From Thermosinus carboxydivorans Nor1 (GTDB lineage: Bacteria; Bacillota; Negativicutes; Sporomusales; Thermosinaceae): a stretch of 34,495 nt of DNA. A program made the position numbers and the translations under genes. This document shows, one piece after another, positions 15,061 through 22,397 of the stretch (its first letter is position 1; every line of letters starts with the position of its first letter). Below the pieces are notes generated by a model that searched no databases, was not told the origin of the DNA, and saw only the letters and a list, made by a program, of their open reading frames with translations. The stretch spans positions 1-34,495 of the forward strand of contig NZ_AAWL01000024.1 of NCBI RefSeq assembly GCF_000169155.1, written 5' to 3'.

Positions 15061-16441
15061 ATGCAAACAGTACAAGGGCAGACAAAAATAAAGCGCGACG
15101 GCTTTTCCTCCGGGCTGGCCGTGTTTTTCGCCACGTTGGGTTCGGCCGTTGGGCTTGGCAACATCTGGAAGTTTCCCTATTTGACCGGGCAATACGGCGG
15201 CGGCGCCTTTCTCATGGTTTACCTGGTATGTATTCTCCTGGTTGGCCTGCCCGTCATGCTGGGCGAGTTTTATATCGGCCGTAAGGCACGCCGCAATGCG
15301 GTGGGCGCCTTTGCAAAGCTGGCGCCGCGAACGGCGTGGAAGCATACCGGAACCTTAGCTGTGCTGGCGGTGTACCTCATTATGTTCTTCTATAGTTGTG
15401 TGGCTGGCTGGGTGTATTTTTACCTCTTCAAGGCGCTCCGCGGCGAGTTCGCGCAAGTATCGCTCGAGACGGCCAAAGCGCAGTTCGGCAATGTCGTTAT
15501 CGGTCCGTGGTCGCCCATAATCTGGCAGGTTATCGTCATGGTCGTTGTCTCCGCCATCCTGATGCTGGGTGTGCAGAAGGGCATTGAAAAGATTACGAAA
15601 ACACTAATGCCGCTCTTATTCATCCTCATTTTGATTTGTGATATCCGTGCGCTGACTTTACCCGGCGCAGCCGAGGGCCTCAATTTCCTCTTTCAAGTCG
15701 ATTTTAGCAAACTGACGCCGACCGTTATCCTTACCGCGTTGGGGCTGGCGTTTTTTAAGCTATCGCTCGGCATGGGGGTTATGATTACCTATAGCAGCTA
15801 TTTTACGGCCGATACCAACTTTTTGCACTGCTACGAAAGTAGCTCTTTCCGATACGCTGGTTTCCATGCTGGCCGGTATCGCCATTTTCCCCACGGTGTT
15901 TTCCTTTGGCATGGAACCGGGCGCCGGGCCGGGACTGCTGTTCATGACCATTCCGCTGGTGTTTTCCAAGATGCCCTTCGGCAATGTATTGCTCGTAGCC
16001 TTCTTTTTCCTGACCTCAATCGCCGCGACGACAGCCATGCTGTCGCTGGTTGAGGTGCTGGTGGCCTATCTTGCCGAGGAGCACGGCCTATCGCGGCGGA
16101 TGTCCGTACTGGTAAACGCGGTCATCATCGTGGCCTTTGGGGCCTTAGCCGCCTTGTCGGTGGACAAAGCCAGCCTGCTCGGCCATATCACGATTTTCGG
16201 CAAAGGGTTCTTCGACCTCTTTGACTATATTTCTTCCAATATCCTGCTGCCGGTAGGCGGCCTGCTGGTTGCCCTGTTTGTCGGCTATGCAGCCGACCGG
16301 GAAGATGTAAGGCGGGAACTGACCAACCGGGGCGCCCTCCGGGTAGCCGGACTGGTCGACCTATTCTTCTTTGTTATCCGCTATGTAACCCCGGCGGCGC
16401 TGATAGTGGTCTTCTTAAACTCGGTCGGGGTAATCGGGTAA
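15061..16441 (+). pseudogene. sodium:neurotransmitter-symporter-family (NSS) transporter, frameshifted
   Basis: NSS (SNF) transporters import amino acids with sodium through 11-12 helices with the LeuT fold. The N-terminal part has the sodium-site helix 1, SAVGLGNIWKFPYLTGQYGGGAF, and later helix 6-7 text LGMGVMITYSSYFTADTN. After a run of five T (15820-15824) the frame is lost, and the protein continues in another frame as ATKVALSDTLVSMLAGIAIFPTVFSFG, the normal helix 7 region, to a stop at 16439-16441. Removing one base (or adding two) at 15820-15826 joins the parts into a protein of about 459 residues, a normal length for bacterial 11- or 12-helix members. It is a recent pseudogene or a base-call error. 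Its divergence from the alanine-type operon suggests an alanine or other amino-acid substrate. Confidence 0.88.
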
Positions 16442-16463
16442 AAATTTTACAAGGCGTAACCAT

Positions 16464-16491
16464 AAGCAAGGGGGATGCCCTTGCTTTTTTT
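16464..16491 (+). terminator. intrinsic terminator after the symporter
   Basis: AGCAAGGG and CCCTTGCT pair over a short GGATG loop and are followed by seven T. Confidence 0.88.
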
Positions 16492-16597
16492 GTCGGCAGA
16501 ATGTGGTAAAATAAGCGTGAAATGATTAAAGCCCGCTTACGCCGGTTGGCGCCGGTGGGCATACTATAATCACTGGTAAAGAGAAAGGAGAATAGCT

Positions 16598-17236
16598 ATG
16601 GGCAAACTGGACTTTATTTACAAGCGCCGCAGTGTGCGCAATTTTCTGGACGCCGACGTTCCCGCCGATGACCTGCGGGAAATCCTCAAGGCGGCCATCT
16701 ATGCCCCGTCAGGGAAGAATTTGCAGAACTGGCATTTTGTCGTGGTGAAGAATAAGGCAAAAATTGCCGAAATGGCACAGATCGTCGAGCGGAAAAACGC
16801 CGAGTTGGCCGAGCTCTTGCCTAGCGAGGAAAAGCGCAAAGCTTTCCGCGGCATGGTGGCTTATCATACCGTCTTTAAGAAGGCGCCTGTTGTTATCCTC
16901 GTCTATGCCGGGCCCTATCCCACTTTGGCTACTGACCTGGCCGAGGCCAAGGCAGCGCCGCTCGATCTCATCCATGCGCTAGCCCGGCCCAATCCCGGCG
17001 TGCAAAACATCGCCGCCGCCATGGAAAACTTACTGCTGGCCGCCGCCAACCTGGGTTACGGTACCTGCTGGATGACGGGACCGACCTACGCCGCCGAGGA
17101 AATTTCTAAGCTTGTCGGCTTTACCAAGCCTGGCTACTATTTGGCGGCCATGACGCCGCTCGGCGTTCCGGCCGATGACAAGGGGACCAACCCGCCACGT
17201 AAACCACTTGATGAAGTTGTGACATTTATCGAGTAA
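16598..17236 (+). CDS. nitroreductase-family flavoprotein
   Basis: A 212-residue FMN-binding protein of the nitroreductase superfamily. The N-terminus has the family FMN-phosphate motif YKRRSVRNFLDADV, then ILKAAIYAPSGKNLQNWHFVVVKN, and in the last third AAMENLLLAAANLGYGTCWMTGP and the C-terminal AMTPLGVPADDKGTNPPRKPLDEV. Such enzymes form homodimers and reduce nitroaromatics, quinones or other electron acceptors with NAD(P)H; the natural substrate is not visible. Ribosome-binding site aaaggag lies 9 bases before ATG 16598. It is a single-gene unit with a long hairpin after it. Confidence 0.92.
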   Translation: MGKLDFIYKRRSVRNFLDADVPADDLREILKAAIYAPSGKNLQNWHFVVVKNKAKIAEMAQIVERKNAELAELLPSEEKRKAFRGMVAYHTVFKKAPVVILVYAGPYPTLATDLAEAKAAPLDLIHALARPNPGVQNIAAAMENLLLAAANLGYGTCWMTGPTYAAEEISKLVGFTKPGYYLAAMTPLGVPADDKGTNPPRKPLDEVVTFIE

Positions 17237-17241
17237 ATAGT

Positions 17242-17270
17242 GAAGGCACAGAGCAGCGCTCTGTGCCTTC
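17242..17270 (+). terminator. perfect hairpin after the nitroreductase gene
   Basis: GAAGGCACAGAGC (17242-17254) and GCTCTGTGCCTTC (17258-17270) form a perfect 13-bp stem with a 3-base loop, 5 bases after the stop. There is no T-run, so it may protect the mRNA end or work with Rho. The next 170 bases up to the operator at 17446 show nothing recognisable. Confidence 0.6.
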
Positions 17271-17445
17271 ACCGTCGTTCCTCCTTTGGCAATTTTGGGT
17301 ACTGCCTTCACAGCATAGACGGTTTGCCCGGGTTTATTACTCGAAAAATACTTTTTACCGGCTTTTGTATAAAAAGGAAAGAGCGGGGCAAACTAGCGGT
17401 AATTGCCAACGGCCTTGACGCCGGCGGTATTTTTATTTAGTATTA

Positions 17446-17463
17446 AATAAGAACATTCTTATT
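17446..17463. promoter_or_regulatory. perfect palindrome upstream of the ZnuA-type gene
   Basis: AATAAGAA-CA-TTCTTATT is a perfect 18-bp palindrome, 31 bases before ATG 17495. Metal-uptake genes are commonly controlled by Zur, MntR or Fur/PerR, all of which bind AT-rich palindromes. The sequence does not match the published consensus of any of these closely, so the regulator is open. Confidence 0.5.
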
Positions 17464-17494
17464 AAGACAAAAGACTGATGCGAGGAGAAGAATT

Positions 17495-18442
17495 ATGCGT
17501 AAGATTGCCCATATGTTGCTTGCTTTGGTACTGGCAGCGGCCATGCTTGCGGCCGGGGGGTGCGGCGGTCAAGCCAAGACCGAGCAGGCCAGCGGCGTTG
17601 CCAAAATCAAGGTGGTCGCAACCGTTTACCCTGTTTACGAGTTTACCCGCCAGGTAGGAGGCGACAAAGTGGAGGTGGCGCTCTTGGTTCCGCCCGGCGC
17701 CGAACCGCACGACTGGGAACCGAAAGCCAAGGATGTGGCGCTGATCAAGGGCGCCAAACTGTTACTCTATCACGGCGCCGGCCTGGAGCCGGCGGCTAAG
17801 CTGCTGTCCAAAGAGATACTCGGCGATGTGTCGGCCGTGGCCGTCAGTAAAGGCATACCTTTGCTGGAAGGTCATGACGAAGACGCCTATGCCAAGAACG
17901 GCCATGCCCATAGCCACGGCGGCGACCCTCATGTCTGGCTTGATCCCGTCTTGGCCCAACAGGAGGTGGACAATATCGTTCAGGCTTTGGCGGCCATCGA
18001 TCCGGCCAATGCCGACTACTACCGCCAAAACGGCACCCGCTTTAAGGACGAACTTGGCAAGTTGGATGAGGAGTACCGTCAGGCTTTGGCAAAATTGCCG
18101 GGCCGCGATATTGTCACCAGTCATGCCGCCTTTGGCTATCTTGCCAAGCGTTATGGGCTGCGGGAAATAGCGATTATGGGACTTGCACCAGACATCGAAC
18201 CGACACCGGACCGCATGGCTTCCATTGTGCGCTTTTGCCGCGAAAATAAAGTAAGGTACATTTTCTTTGAAACGGTCGTCAGCCCGAAATTGGCCGAGAC
18301 AATTGCCCGGGAAACAGGGGCAGGGCTGCTCATACTCAATCCGCTCGAATCACTGACCGAGGAAGAGCTAAAGCAGGGTAAAAATTATCTTTCGGTTATG
18401 CGCGACAACCTGGCCAATTTGCAGAAAGCCTTGGCCCAATAA
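17495..18442 (+). CDS. zinc-type metal-binding lipoprotein (ZnuA/TroA family)
   Basis: A 315-residue cluster A-I substrate-binding protein. The signal peptide ends at a lipobox-like AAGGC, with the acceptor Cys near residue 24, so it is a lipoprotein. The body starts IKVVATVYPVYEFTRQVGGDKVEV with PPGAEPHDWEPKAKDVALIKGA (metal-binding His). Between the helices lies a His/Asp-rich loop, GHDEDAYAKNGHAHSHGGDPH, typical of zinc- rather than manganese-specific members, then HVWLDP and SHAAFGYLAKRYGL with further ligands. The partner ATPase and permease genes (znuC, znuB) are not adjacent: a terminator and a repeat cluster follow. It either serves a transporter encoded elsewhere or is an orphan. Confidence 0.92.
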   Translation: MRKIAHMLLALVLAAAMLAAGGCGGQAKTEQASGVAKIKVVATVYPVYEFTRQVGGDKVEVALLVPPGAEPHDWEPKAKDVALIKGAKLLLYHGAGLEPAAKLLSKEILGDVSAVAVSKGIPLLEGHDEDAYAKNGHAHSHGGDPHVWLDPVLAQQEVDNIVQALAAIDPANADYYRQNGTRFKDELGKLDEEYRQALAKLPGRDIVTSHAAFGYLAKRYGLREIAIMGLAPDIEPTPDRMASIVRFCRENKVRYIFFETVVSPKLAETIARETGAGLLILNPLESLTEEELKQGKNYLSVMRDNLANLQKALAQ

Positions 18443-18473
18443 GGCAAAGCAACCGGGATTGCTACCGGCAGGC

Positions 18474-18502
18474 GCTGTATCAGGCGGCATGCCGGTTTTT
18501 TA
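18474..18502 (+). terminator. intrinsic terminator after the ZnuA-type gene
   Basis: ACCGGCA (18474-18480) pairs with TGCCGGT (18490-18496) and is followed by six T. Confidence 0.75.
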
Positions 18503-18515
18503 TGTAAGTATATTT

Positions 18516-18714
18516 TTTAACCACGAAGGACGCAAAGATTAATCATGCCAATAAATTGGCACCACAAAAGCATGAAAATAGTTATTCAACCGCGGAGAGC
18601 GCGATTTCATCGCGCTAAAGTAAAAAATATTCTCCGCGGTTCTATAATATAAATTCAAGCGCGACAACCGTCACGCGCGTAGCCCGTTGCGGCCTTAGCG
18701 GCCTTTGCGGTTTT
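18516..18714. repeat. mosaic palindromic repeat, cluster B
   Basis: Contains all modules in order: AACCACGAAGGACGCAAAG (from 18519), the hairpin module CATGCCAATAAATTGGCACC with the tail CACAAAAGCATGAAAA (18544-18578), a nested palindrome with outer arms AACCGCGGAGA and TCTCCGCGGTT (18588-18641) around inner arms GCGCGAT and ATCGCGC, and GCGCGACAACCGTCACGCGC followed by GTAGCCC and 9-base units ending TTTGCGGTT (18659-18714). The remaining bases to 18841 hold one hairpin, TTTCGCC / GGCGAAA (18757-18778), and the ribosome-binding site of the next gene. Confidence 0.8.
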
Positions 18715-18841
18715 GCCCAAAAGGCGTACTTACACTTTTGCGGGAAGATAGCAGGGTTTCGCCCCGGCAGCGGCGAAAGTTGGCGGAGACGAGGTCTGCT
18801 GGCAGAAAAGCAGGGCAACTTGACCAGAAAGGAGTATAAAG

Positions 18842-19831
18842 ATGGAATTTTTGTGCGCTAAGTGCCAAAAAACTTATCCAATCGGTGGCCTTCAGTATAA
18901 GTGCGAGTGCGGCGGCCTATTTTCCCTGAAGAAAGCGCCTGGGGAACGCGTGCCAATCACCGTGTCGCTCGGCGAAGTTGTAACCCCGATTATCAAGCGC
19001 TGCTTCGGTGGGGTCGAAGTTAACCTGAAACTGGACTACTTTATGCCGACCGGCTCATTCAAGGACCGCGGCGCCTTTATCCTCATCAACGCCATTAAAG
19101 CGGCCGGCATCACCGAAGTAGTCGAAGACTCTTCCGGCAATGCCGGTGCGTCCATTGCCGGTTACTGCGCCGCTGCCGGCATCAAGTGCAACATTTACAT
19201 CCCGGAAAGTACGTCGCCGGGCAAAATAAAACAGCTCAGCGCCTATCAAGCCAATGTGGTGAAGGTGCCGGGCTCGCGTGACGACACGGCCCGCGCCATC
19301 CTTGCCGCCGCGGAAACCACTTATTACGCTTCCCATGTCTACAATCCTTTGTTCTTCGAGGGGACAAAGTCGATCGCCTACGAAATCTACGAACAGGTGG
19401 GGATACCTGACTATGTCGTCGCGCCGGTTGGCAACGGCACGATGTTGCTCGGGCTTTATCTTGGCTTTAAGGAGCTTGGCAGGCTGCCGCGCCTGCTCGC
19501 CGTCCAGAGCGTGAGCTGCGCGCCTGTCTACCGCAAGTTCCACGGCTTGGCGCCGGCGCCGGCGAGTAGCACGGTTGCCGAGGGCATTGCCGTACCCACG
19601 CCCATGCGCATAGACGAAATTATCGCCGCGATCCGGGAAGCGGACGGTGATATCATAACTGTTACCGATGACGAAGTTGTCGCCGCTCACGAACAACTGG
19701 GGGCCATGGGCATATATGCGGAAGCGACGGCCAGTGCGGTGGTGGTCGGTGTGCAGCGGTATTTTAAGCCAGAAGAGGCGCACGGCCTGAACATCGTCGT
19801 ACCGCTGACCGGGACGGGACTGAAGAAGTAA
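18842..19831 (+). CDS. threonine-synthase-like PLP enzyme
   Basis: A 329-residue fold-type II PLP enzyme. It begins with a small zinc-ribbon-like segment with Cys5, Cys8, Cys21 and Cys23, as in archaeal-type and some bacterial threonine synthases. The cofactor Lys is residue 74 in GSFKDRGAFI, the phosphate- and ring-binding text is EDSSGNAGASIAGYCAAAG, and a Gly-rich loop APVGNGTMLLGLYLG follows near two thirds. Threonine synthase (phosphohomoserine to threonine) is the nearest family, but the protein is shorter than typical ThrC and there are no other threonine genes here, so a different beta-elimination or replacement activity is possible. The stop codon overlaps the start of gluQ by one base (TAATG). 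Ribosome-binding site aaaggag before ATG 18842. Confidence 0.82.
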   Translation: MEFLCAKCQKTYPIGGLQYKCECGGLFSLKKAPGERVPITVSLGEVVTPIIKRCFGGVEVNLKLDYFMPTGSFKDRGAFILINAIKAAGITEVVEDSSGNAGASIAGYCAAAGIKCNIYIPESTSPGKIKQLSAYQANVVKVPGSRDDTARAILAAAETTYYASHVYNPLFFEGTKSIAYEIYEQVGIPDYVVAPVGNGTMLLGLYLGFKELGRLPRLLAVQSVSCAPVYRKFHGLAPAPASSTVAEGIAVPTPMRIDEIIAAIREADGDIITVTDDEVVAAHEQLGAMGIYAEATASAVVVGVQRYFKPEEAHGLNIVVPLTGTGLKK

Positions 19832-20814
19832 TGGACCAGGTACGCGGACGGTTTGCTCCCAGCCCGACCGGCGAAATGCATTTAGGCAATGCCTGGACAG
19901 CGCTTTTGGCATGGTTGCAAGTGCGCCGGCGAGGCGGCGTGATGGTGCTGCGGATCGAAGACCTAGACCCTGACCGGTCCCGGCCAATCTTTACGGCGAA
20001 GCTTTTAGACGATATGCGCTGGCTGGGCCTTGACTGGGACGAAGGGCCAGATGTGGGTGGCCCCTATGGACCCTACCGGCAAGATGAGCGGCGGGACCGC
20101 TATGAAGCGGCTGTTGCCAAACTGACCGCCGCCGGGCTGGTTTATCCCTGCTACTGCAGCCGGGCGGAACTCCACTCTGCCGCCAGCGCTCCTCATGCCG
20201 GCGAACACGAATTTGTCTACCCCGGCACCTGCCGGCACCTCAGCGATGATCGGGCCGAGGCGCTCCGCCAGGCCGGCCGGCGTCCTGCGCTGCGCCTGCG
20301 CGTGCCGGACATGAGTATTTCTTTTATTGACGGTGTCCATGGAACGGTTACGCAGAAATTGGCGGTCGCCTGCGGCGATTTTATCATCCGCCGCTCGGAC
20401 GGGGTTCATGCCTATCAACTGGCGGTGGTCGTAGACGATGGGGCCATGGGCATCACCCATGTGCTGCGCGGCGACGACCTGCTAGCCTCCACTCCCCGGC
20501 AGCTACTGCTGTATCATCTGCTAGGCCTGACGGCGCCGGCGTTTACCCATGTGCCGCTGCTCTACGGGATGGACGGACACCGCTTGTCCAAACGGCAAAA
20601 GGATTTGTCGCTGGCGGCGCTCAGAGCGCGCGGCGTAAGCCCCCGTGCCATCGTCGGTTATTTGGCTTGGAAGGCATGTCTTTTGCCTGAGTACCGGCCA
20701 GCGTCGCCGGCCGAACTGATTGCCGCTTTTGACGAAAAGGCTTTGCCGGCCGGACCGATTTTCGTTTCCGATGATTTAGCCGACTTTTTGCTGAGGGAGA
20801 GCAAGGATGAATGA
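19831..20814 (+). CDS. gluQ: glutamyl-queuosine tRNA(Asp) synthetase (GluQRS)
   Basis: A 327-residue truncated glutamyl-tRNA synthetase that lacks the anticodon-binding domain. GluQRS attaches glutamate to the queuosine at position 34 of tRNA-Asp. The HIGH-like motif is HLGN (residues 17-20) after RGRFAPSPTGEM, the Glu/AMP site is LRIEDLDPDRSR, and the KMSKS-like motif is HRLSKRQKD. The family zinc site is present: CYCSRAEL and, after about 30 residues, YPGTCR. Full GltX is about 480 residues, so the length excludes it. It overlaps the preceding PLP-enzyme gene by one base and is probably translated by re-initiation. The pairing with a threonine-synthase-like gene is unusual to my knowledge. 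Confidence 0.93.
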   Translation: MDQVRGRFAPSPTGEMHLGNAWTALLAWLQVRRRGGVMVLRIEDLDPDRSRPIFTAKLLDDMRWLGLDWDEGPDVGGPYGPYRQDERRDRYEAAVAKLTAAGLVYPCYCSRAELHSAASAPHAGEHEFVYPGTCRHLSDDRAEALRQAGRRPALRLRVPDMSISFIDGVHGTVTQKLAVACGDFIIRRSDGVHAYQLAVVVDDGAMGITHVLRGDDLLASTPRQLLLYHLLGLTAPAFTHVPLLYGMDGHRLSKRQKDLSLAALRARGVSPRAIVGYLAWKACLLPEYRPASPAELIAAFDEKALPAGPIFVSDDLADFLLRESKDE

Positions 20815-20890
20815 TTTGCCGGCGTTCAGGGCAGTCCATGTCCTGCGCGACACTATTGAACGCATGTATGACGATGCGGCCAAGCAATAG
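20807..20890 (+). CDS. possible 27-residue ORF overlapping the gluQ end
   Basis: ATG 20807 overlaps the last 8 bases of gluQ and runs for 27 codons (MNDLPAFRAVHVLRDTIERM and a further seven residues) to a TAG at 20888. A purine-rich stretch gggagagcaagg precedes it and an intrinsic terminator follows. It could be a small coupled protein or the remnant of a longer gene; I recognise no family. Confidence 0.3.
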   Translation: MNDLPAFRAVHVLRDTIERMYDDAAKQ

Positions 20891-20902
20891 CTGTTTTTTG
20901 CA

Positions 20903-20944
20903 GAAGAGACCTCAAGACTGTCACAGTCGTCGGGGCTCTTTTTG
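20903..20944 (+). terminator. intrinsic terminator after gluQ
   Basis: An imperfect stem from AGAGACCTCAAGACTG to CAGTCGTCGGGGCTCT around a TCA loop, ending in five T. Several internal positions are mismatched. Confidence 0.65.
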
Positions 20945-21025
20945 CCATGATAATAAAGTCCGGCAGAGCAAGACTTATGCGCGTCAGCGGCGGCTTGTTT
21001 CAACTTATTTTGACAAAAGTATGAC

Positions 21026-21040
21026 CTGCATCACATGCAG
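21026..21040. promoter_or_regulatory. palindrome near a -35-like box upstream of 21094
   Basis: CTGCAT-CAC-ATGCAG is a perfect 6-bp inverted repeat about 15 bases after a TTGACA (21010-21015). No -10 box at a standard distance is convincing. It could be an operator overlapping the promoter of the next gene. Confidence 0.3.
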
Positions 21041-21093
21041 AGACGAGGGAAGCGGGTATGATAAAAGTAAAGCAAAGATTAGGAGGGGTATCC

Positions 21094-21762
21094 ATGAGCG
21101 CTTTTTTAGGATGGATTCATTATTGGCTCTACAAGAAAATCCGCTTCGTTGTTGAGCGGGAGCAACTTCTTTACGAGAGGGCGGAAGAACTGTGCGGTCC
21201 CATGGCCGAAGAAATCCGGGCAACGGTATGGGAAAGCTACGGTGAGCCGCTGCCGGATGTGGACTTGGCTGAAGTTATCGACCACACCAATATTCACGGC
21301 TGGCTGCAGCGCCAGATTACTCTCGCGGAAACCCGCGAGGCGGCGGTTGTCAAAGCCCTTGTTGACCACTGCGGTGATGCCGGCCTTAACGCGGCGGGTG
21401 AAGTGTTTGCCGCCCATGGTGAGCAGTGTGGCCACGACGCCCAGGCTAGCGGCAAGTATGACCTAACCGGCGCGGACGGCATTTACCGGGCTCTTAATGA
21501 CTACTTTCTCAACGGCATGCCTTGTGACCAGGCTGACATGCTGGTCATCAACACGCCGGAGCAAGTGGCGTGGGAAAACACCGTGTGTCTTAAAGGCCGC
21601 CACTGGAACATCGCCAACATTGACGCCGCCGTTATGCGCGGTCTTTATCAGAAATGGTTGACCGGCTTTGTTCAGGCCGCCAACCCGGCGTTTTACTTTG
21701 CGCAAACGGTGGTTGACAAAAACGGCACCCCGGCCGTCCGTAACGAAATCCGGCGGAAATAA
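21094..21762 (+). CDS. conserved-looking protein of unknown function (222 aa)
   Basis: A soluble 222-residue protein, acidic and mostly helical. It begins SAFLGWIHYWLYKKIRFVVE and has five Cys in separate contexts: LCGPMAEE, DHCGDAG, EQCGHDA, MPCDQAD and NTVCLKGRHWN. The last fifth reads LYQKWLTGFVQAANPAFYFAQ. I have a faint impression of similar 'FLG.IHYWLY.KI' proteins in anaerobic Clostridia but cannot name a family or function. The start at ATG 21094 is chosen because taggagggg lies 8 bases upstream, although an in-frame ATG exists at 21058. A terminator follows, so it is a single-gene unit. Confidence 0.78.
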   Translation: MSAFLGWIHYWLYKKIRFVVEREQLLYERAEELCGPMAEEIRATVWESYGEPLPDVDLAEVIDHTNIHGWLQRQITLAETREAAVVKALVDHCGDAGLNAAGEVFAAHGEQCGHDAQASGKYDLTGADGIYRALNDYFLNGMPCDQADMLVINTPEQVAWENTVCLKGRHWNIANIDAAVMRGLYQKWLTGFVQAANPAFYFAQTVVDKNGTPAVRNEIRRK

Positions 21763-21767
21763 TAACG

Positions 21768-21797
21768 TCCCCTGCGCCGGTTTGCGGCAGCAGGGGA
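21768..21797 (+). terminator. hairpin after the unknown protein
   Basis: TCCCCTGC (21768-21775) pairs with GCAGGGGA (21790-21797), extended inside by GCCG / CGGC. Only a weak T-run follows (atttgctta). Confidence 0.6.
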
Positions 21798-21868
21798 ATT
21801 TGCTTAATCCATTAAAGCGCGCATAGGCGGGGGCGAACGGGCTACACTATCACCGAGGAGATGAAGCT

Positions 21869-22000
21869 GTGGCTGAAGATAAAGTCCCAAGCAGCGTCAG
21901 TGAAGGGGTAAAAGCCTGCCGCAGCCAATATGATAGCAGCTTCACTGATAGCGACCTCTGCGCGCAATGCAGTTTCAAATGCATCCAGGGGTGCGTGTGA
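21869..22000 (+). CDS. Cys-rich mini-protein (43 aa)
   Basis: GTG 21869 opens a 43-codon frame preceded by gaggag with an 8-base gap. The N-terminal half is acidic and polar (VAEDKVPSSVSEGVKACRSQ). The C-terminal end is LCAQCSFKCIQGCV, giving five Cys at residues 17, 31, 34, 38 and 42, in the spacing CX2CX3CX3C, and ending one residue after the last Cys. Such a cluster could bind a metal or an iron-sulfur centre or be the substrate of a maturation enzyme. A perfect terminator starts at its stop codon, which supports a real transcription unit. It has no signal peptide. I do not recognise the family; it is not SCIFF, which has six Cys in another pattern. Confidence 0.65.
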   Translation: MAEDKVPSSVSEGVKACRSQYDSSFTDSDLCAQCSFKCIQGCV

Positions 22001-22030
22001 AAGGCCGGAATTAAGTTCCGGCCTTTATTA
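22000..22030 (+). terminator. terminator at the stop of the Cys-rich mini-gene
   Basis: AAAGGCCGGAA and TTCCGGCCTTT form a perfect 11-bp stem with a 5-base loop, followed by ATTATTT. Confidence 0.8.
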
Positions 22031-22048
22031 TTTCAGAAAGTATAAATT

Positions 22049-22264
22049 TTTTAACCGCAAAGATAATCGTGCCAATATATGGCGCTACCAATAATGAAAA
22101 ATTATTTTTAACCTCGGAGAACACGCCAGGCGCGATATTCATCGCGCGGAAAATTAAAGTAAAAAATATTCCTCCGCGTCCTCTGTGGTTCCATTATATA
22201 GTTCATGCGCGACAACTGTCGCGCGCGTAGCCCTTCGTGTTCTTTGTGTACTTCGCGGTTTTGC
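22049..22264. repeat. mosaic palindromic repeat, cluster C
   Basis: Order as in cluster B: TTAACCGCAAAGA, the hairpin module with arms GCCA / TGGC and tail ACCAATAATGAAAA (to 22100), the nested palindrome starting AACCTCGGAGAA (22110) with inner arms GCGCGAT and ATCGCGC and the end TCCGCGTCCTCTGTGGTT (to 22190), then GCGCGACAACTGTCGCGC followed by GCGTAGCCC and three 9-base units CTTCGTGTT, CTTTGTGTA, CTTCGCGGT (22207-22260). A short extra fragment, ACCAAGAACGCGAAG, follows at 22286-22300; the rest to 22397 shows only the ribosome-binding site of the next gene. Confidence 0.8.
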
Positions 22265-22397
22265 CACTTTCTAGGGTAGTGCACACCAAGAACGCGAAGT
22301 TGCGCAAGGAATTATACTGGTACCGCGAGGCGTGCATGAAGCAGGGCTGGCGGGGATATTTTATGTTTGTCACCATAACCTAACGGGAGGCGCTTTT

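Noticed and set aside
19055-19987. 310-codon open frame on the minus strand
   Set aside because: It lies opposite the threonine-synthase-like gene and the start of gluQ, both with full motifs, and its product is low-complexity Arg/Gly/Asp-rich.
22207-22260. Short tandem units in repeat cluster C considered as a CRISPR array
   Set aside because: The units are only 9 bases long and contiguous; there are no spacers and no cas genes.
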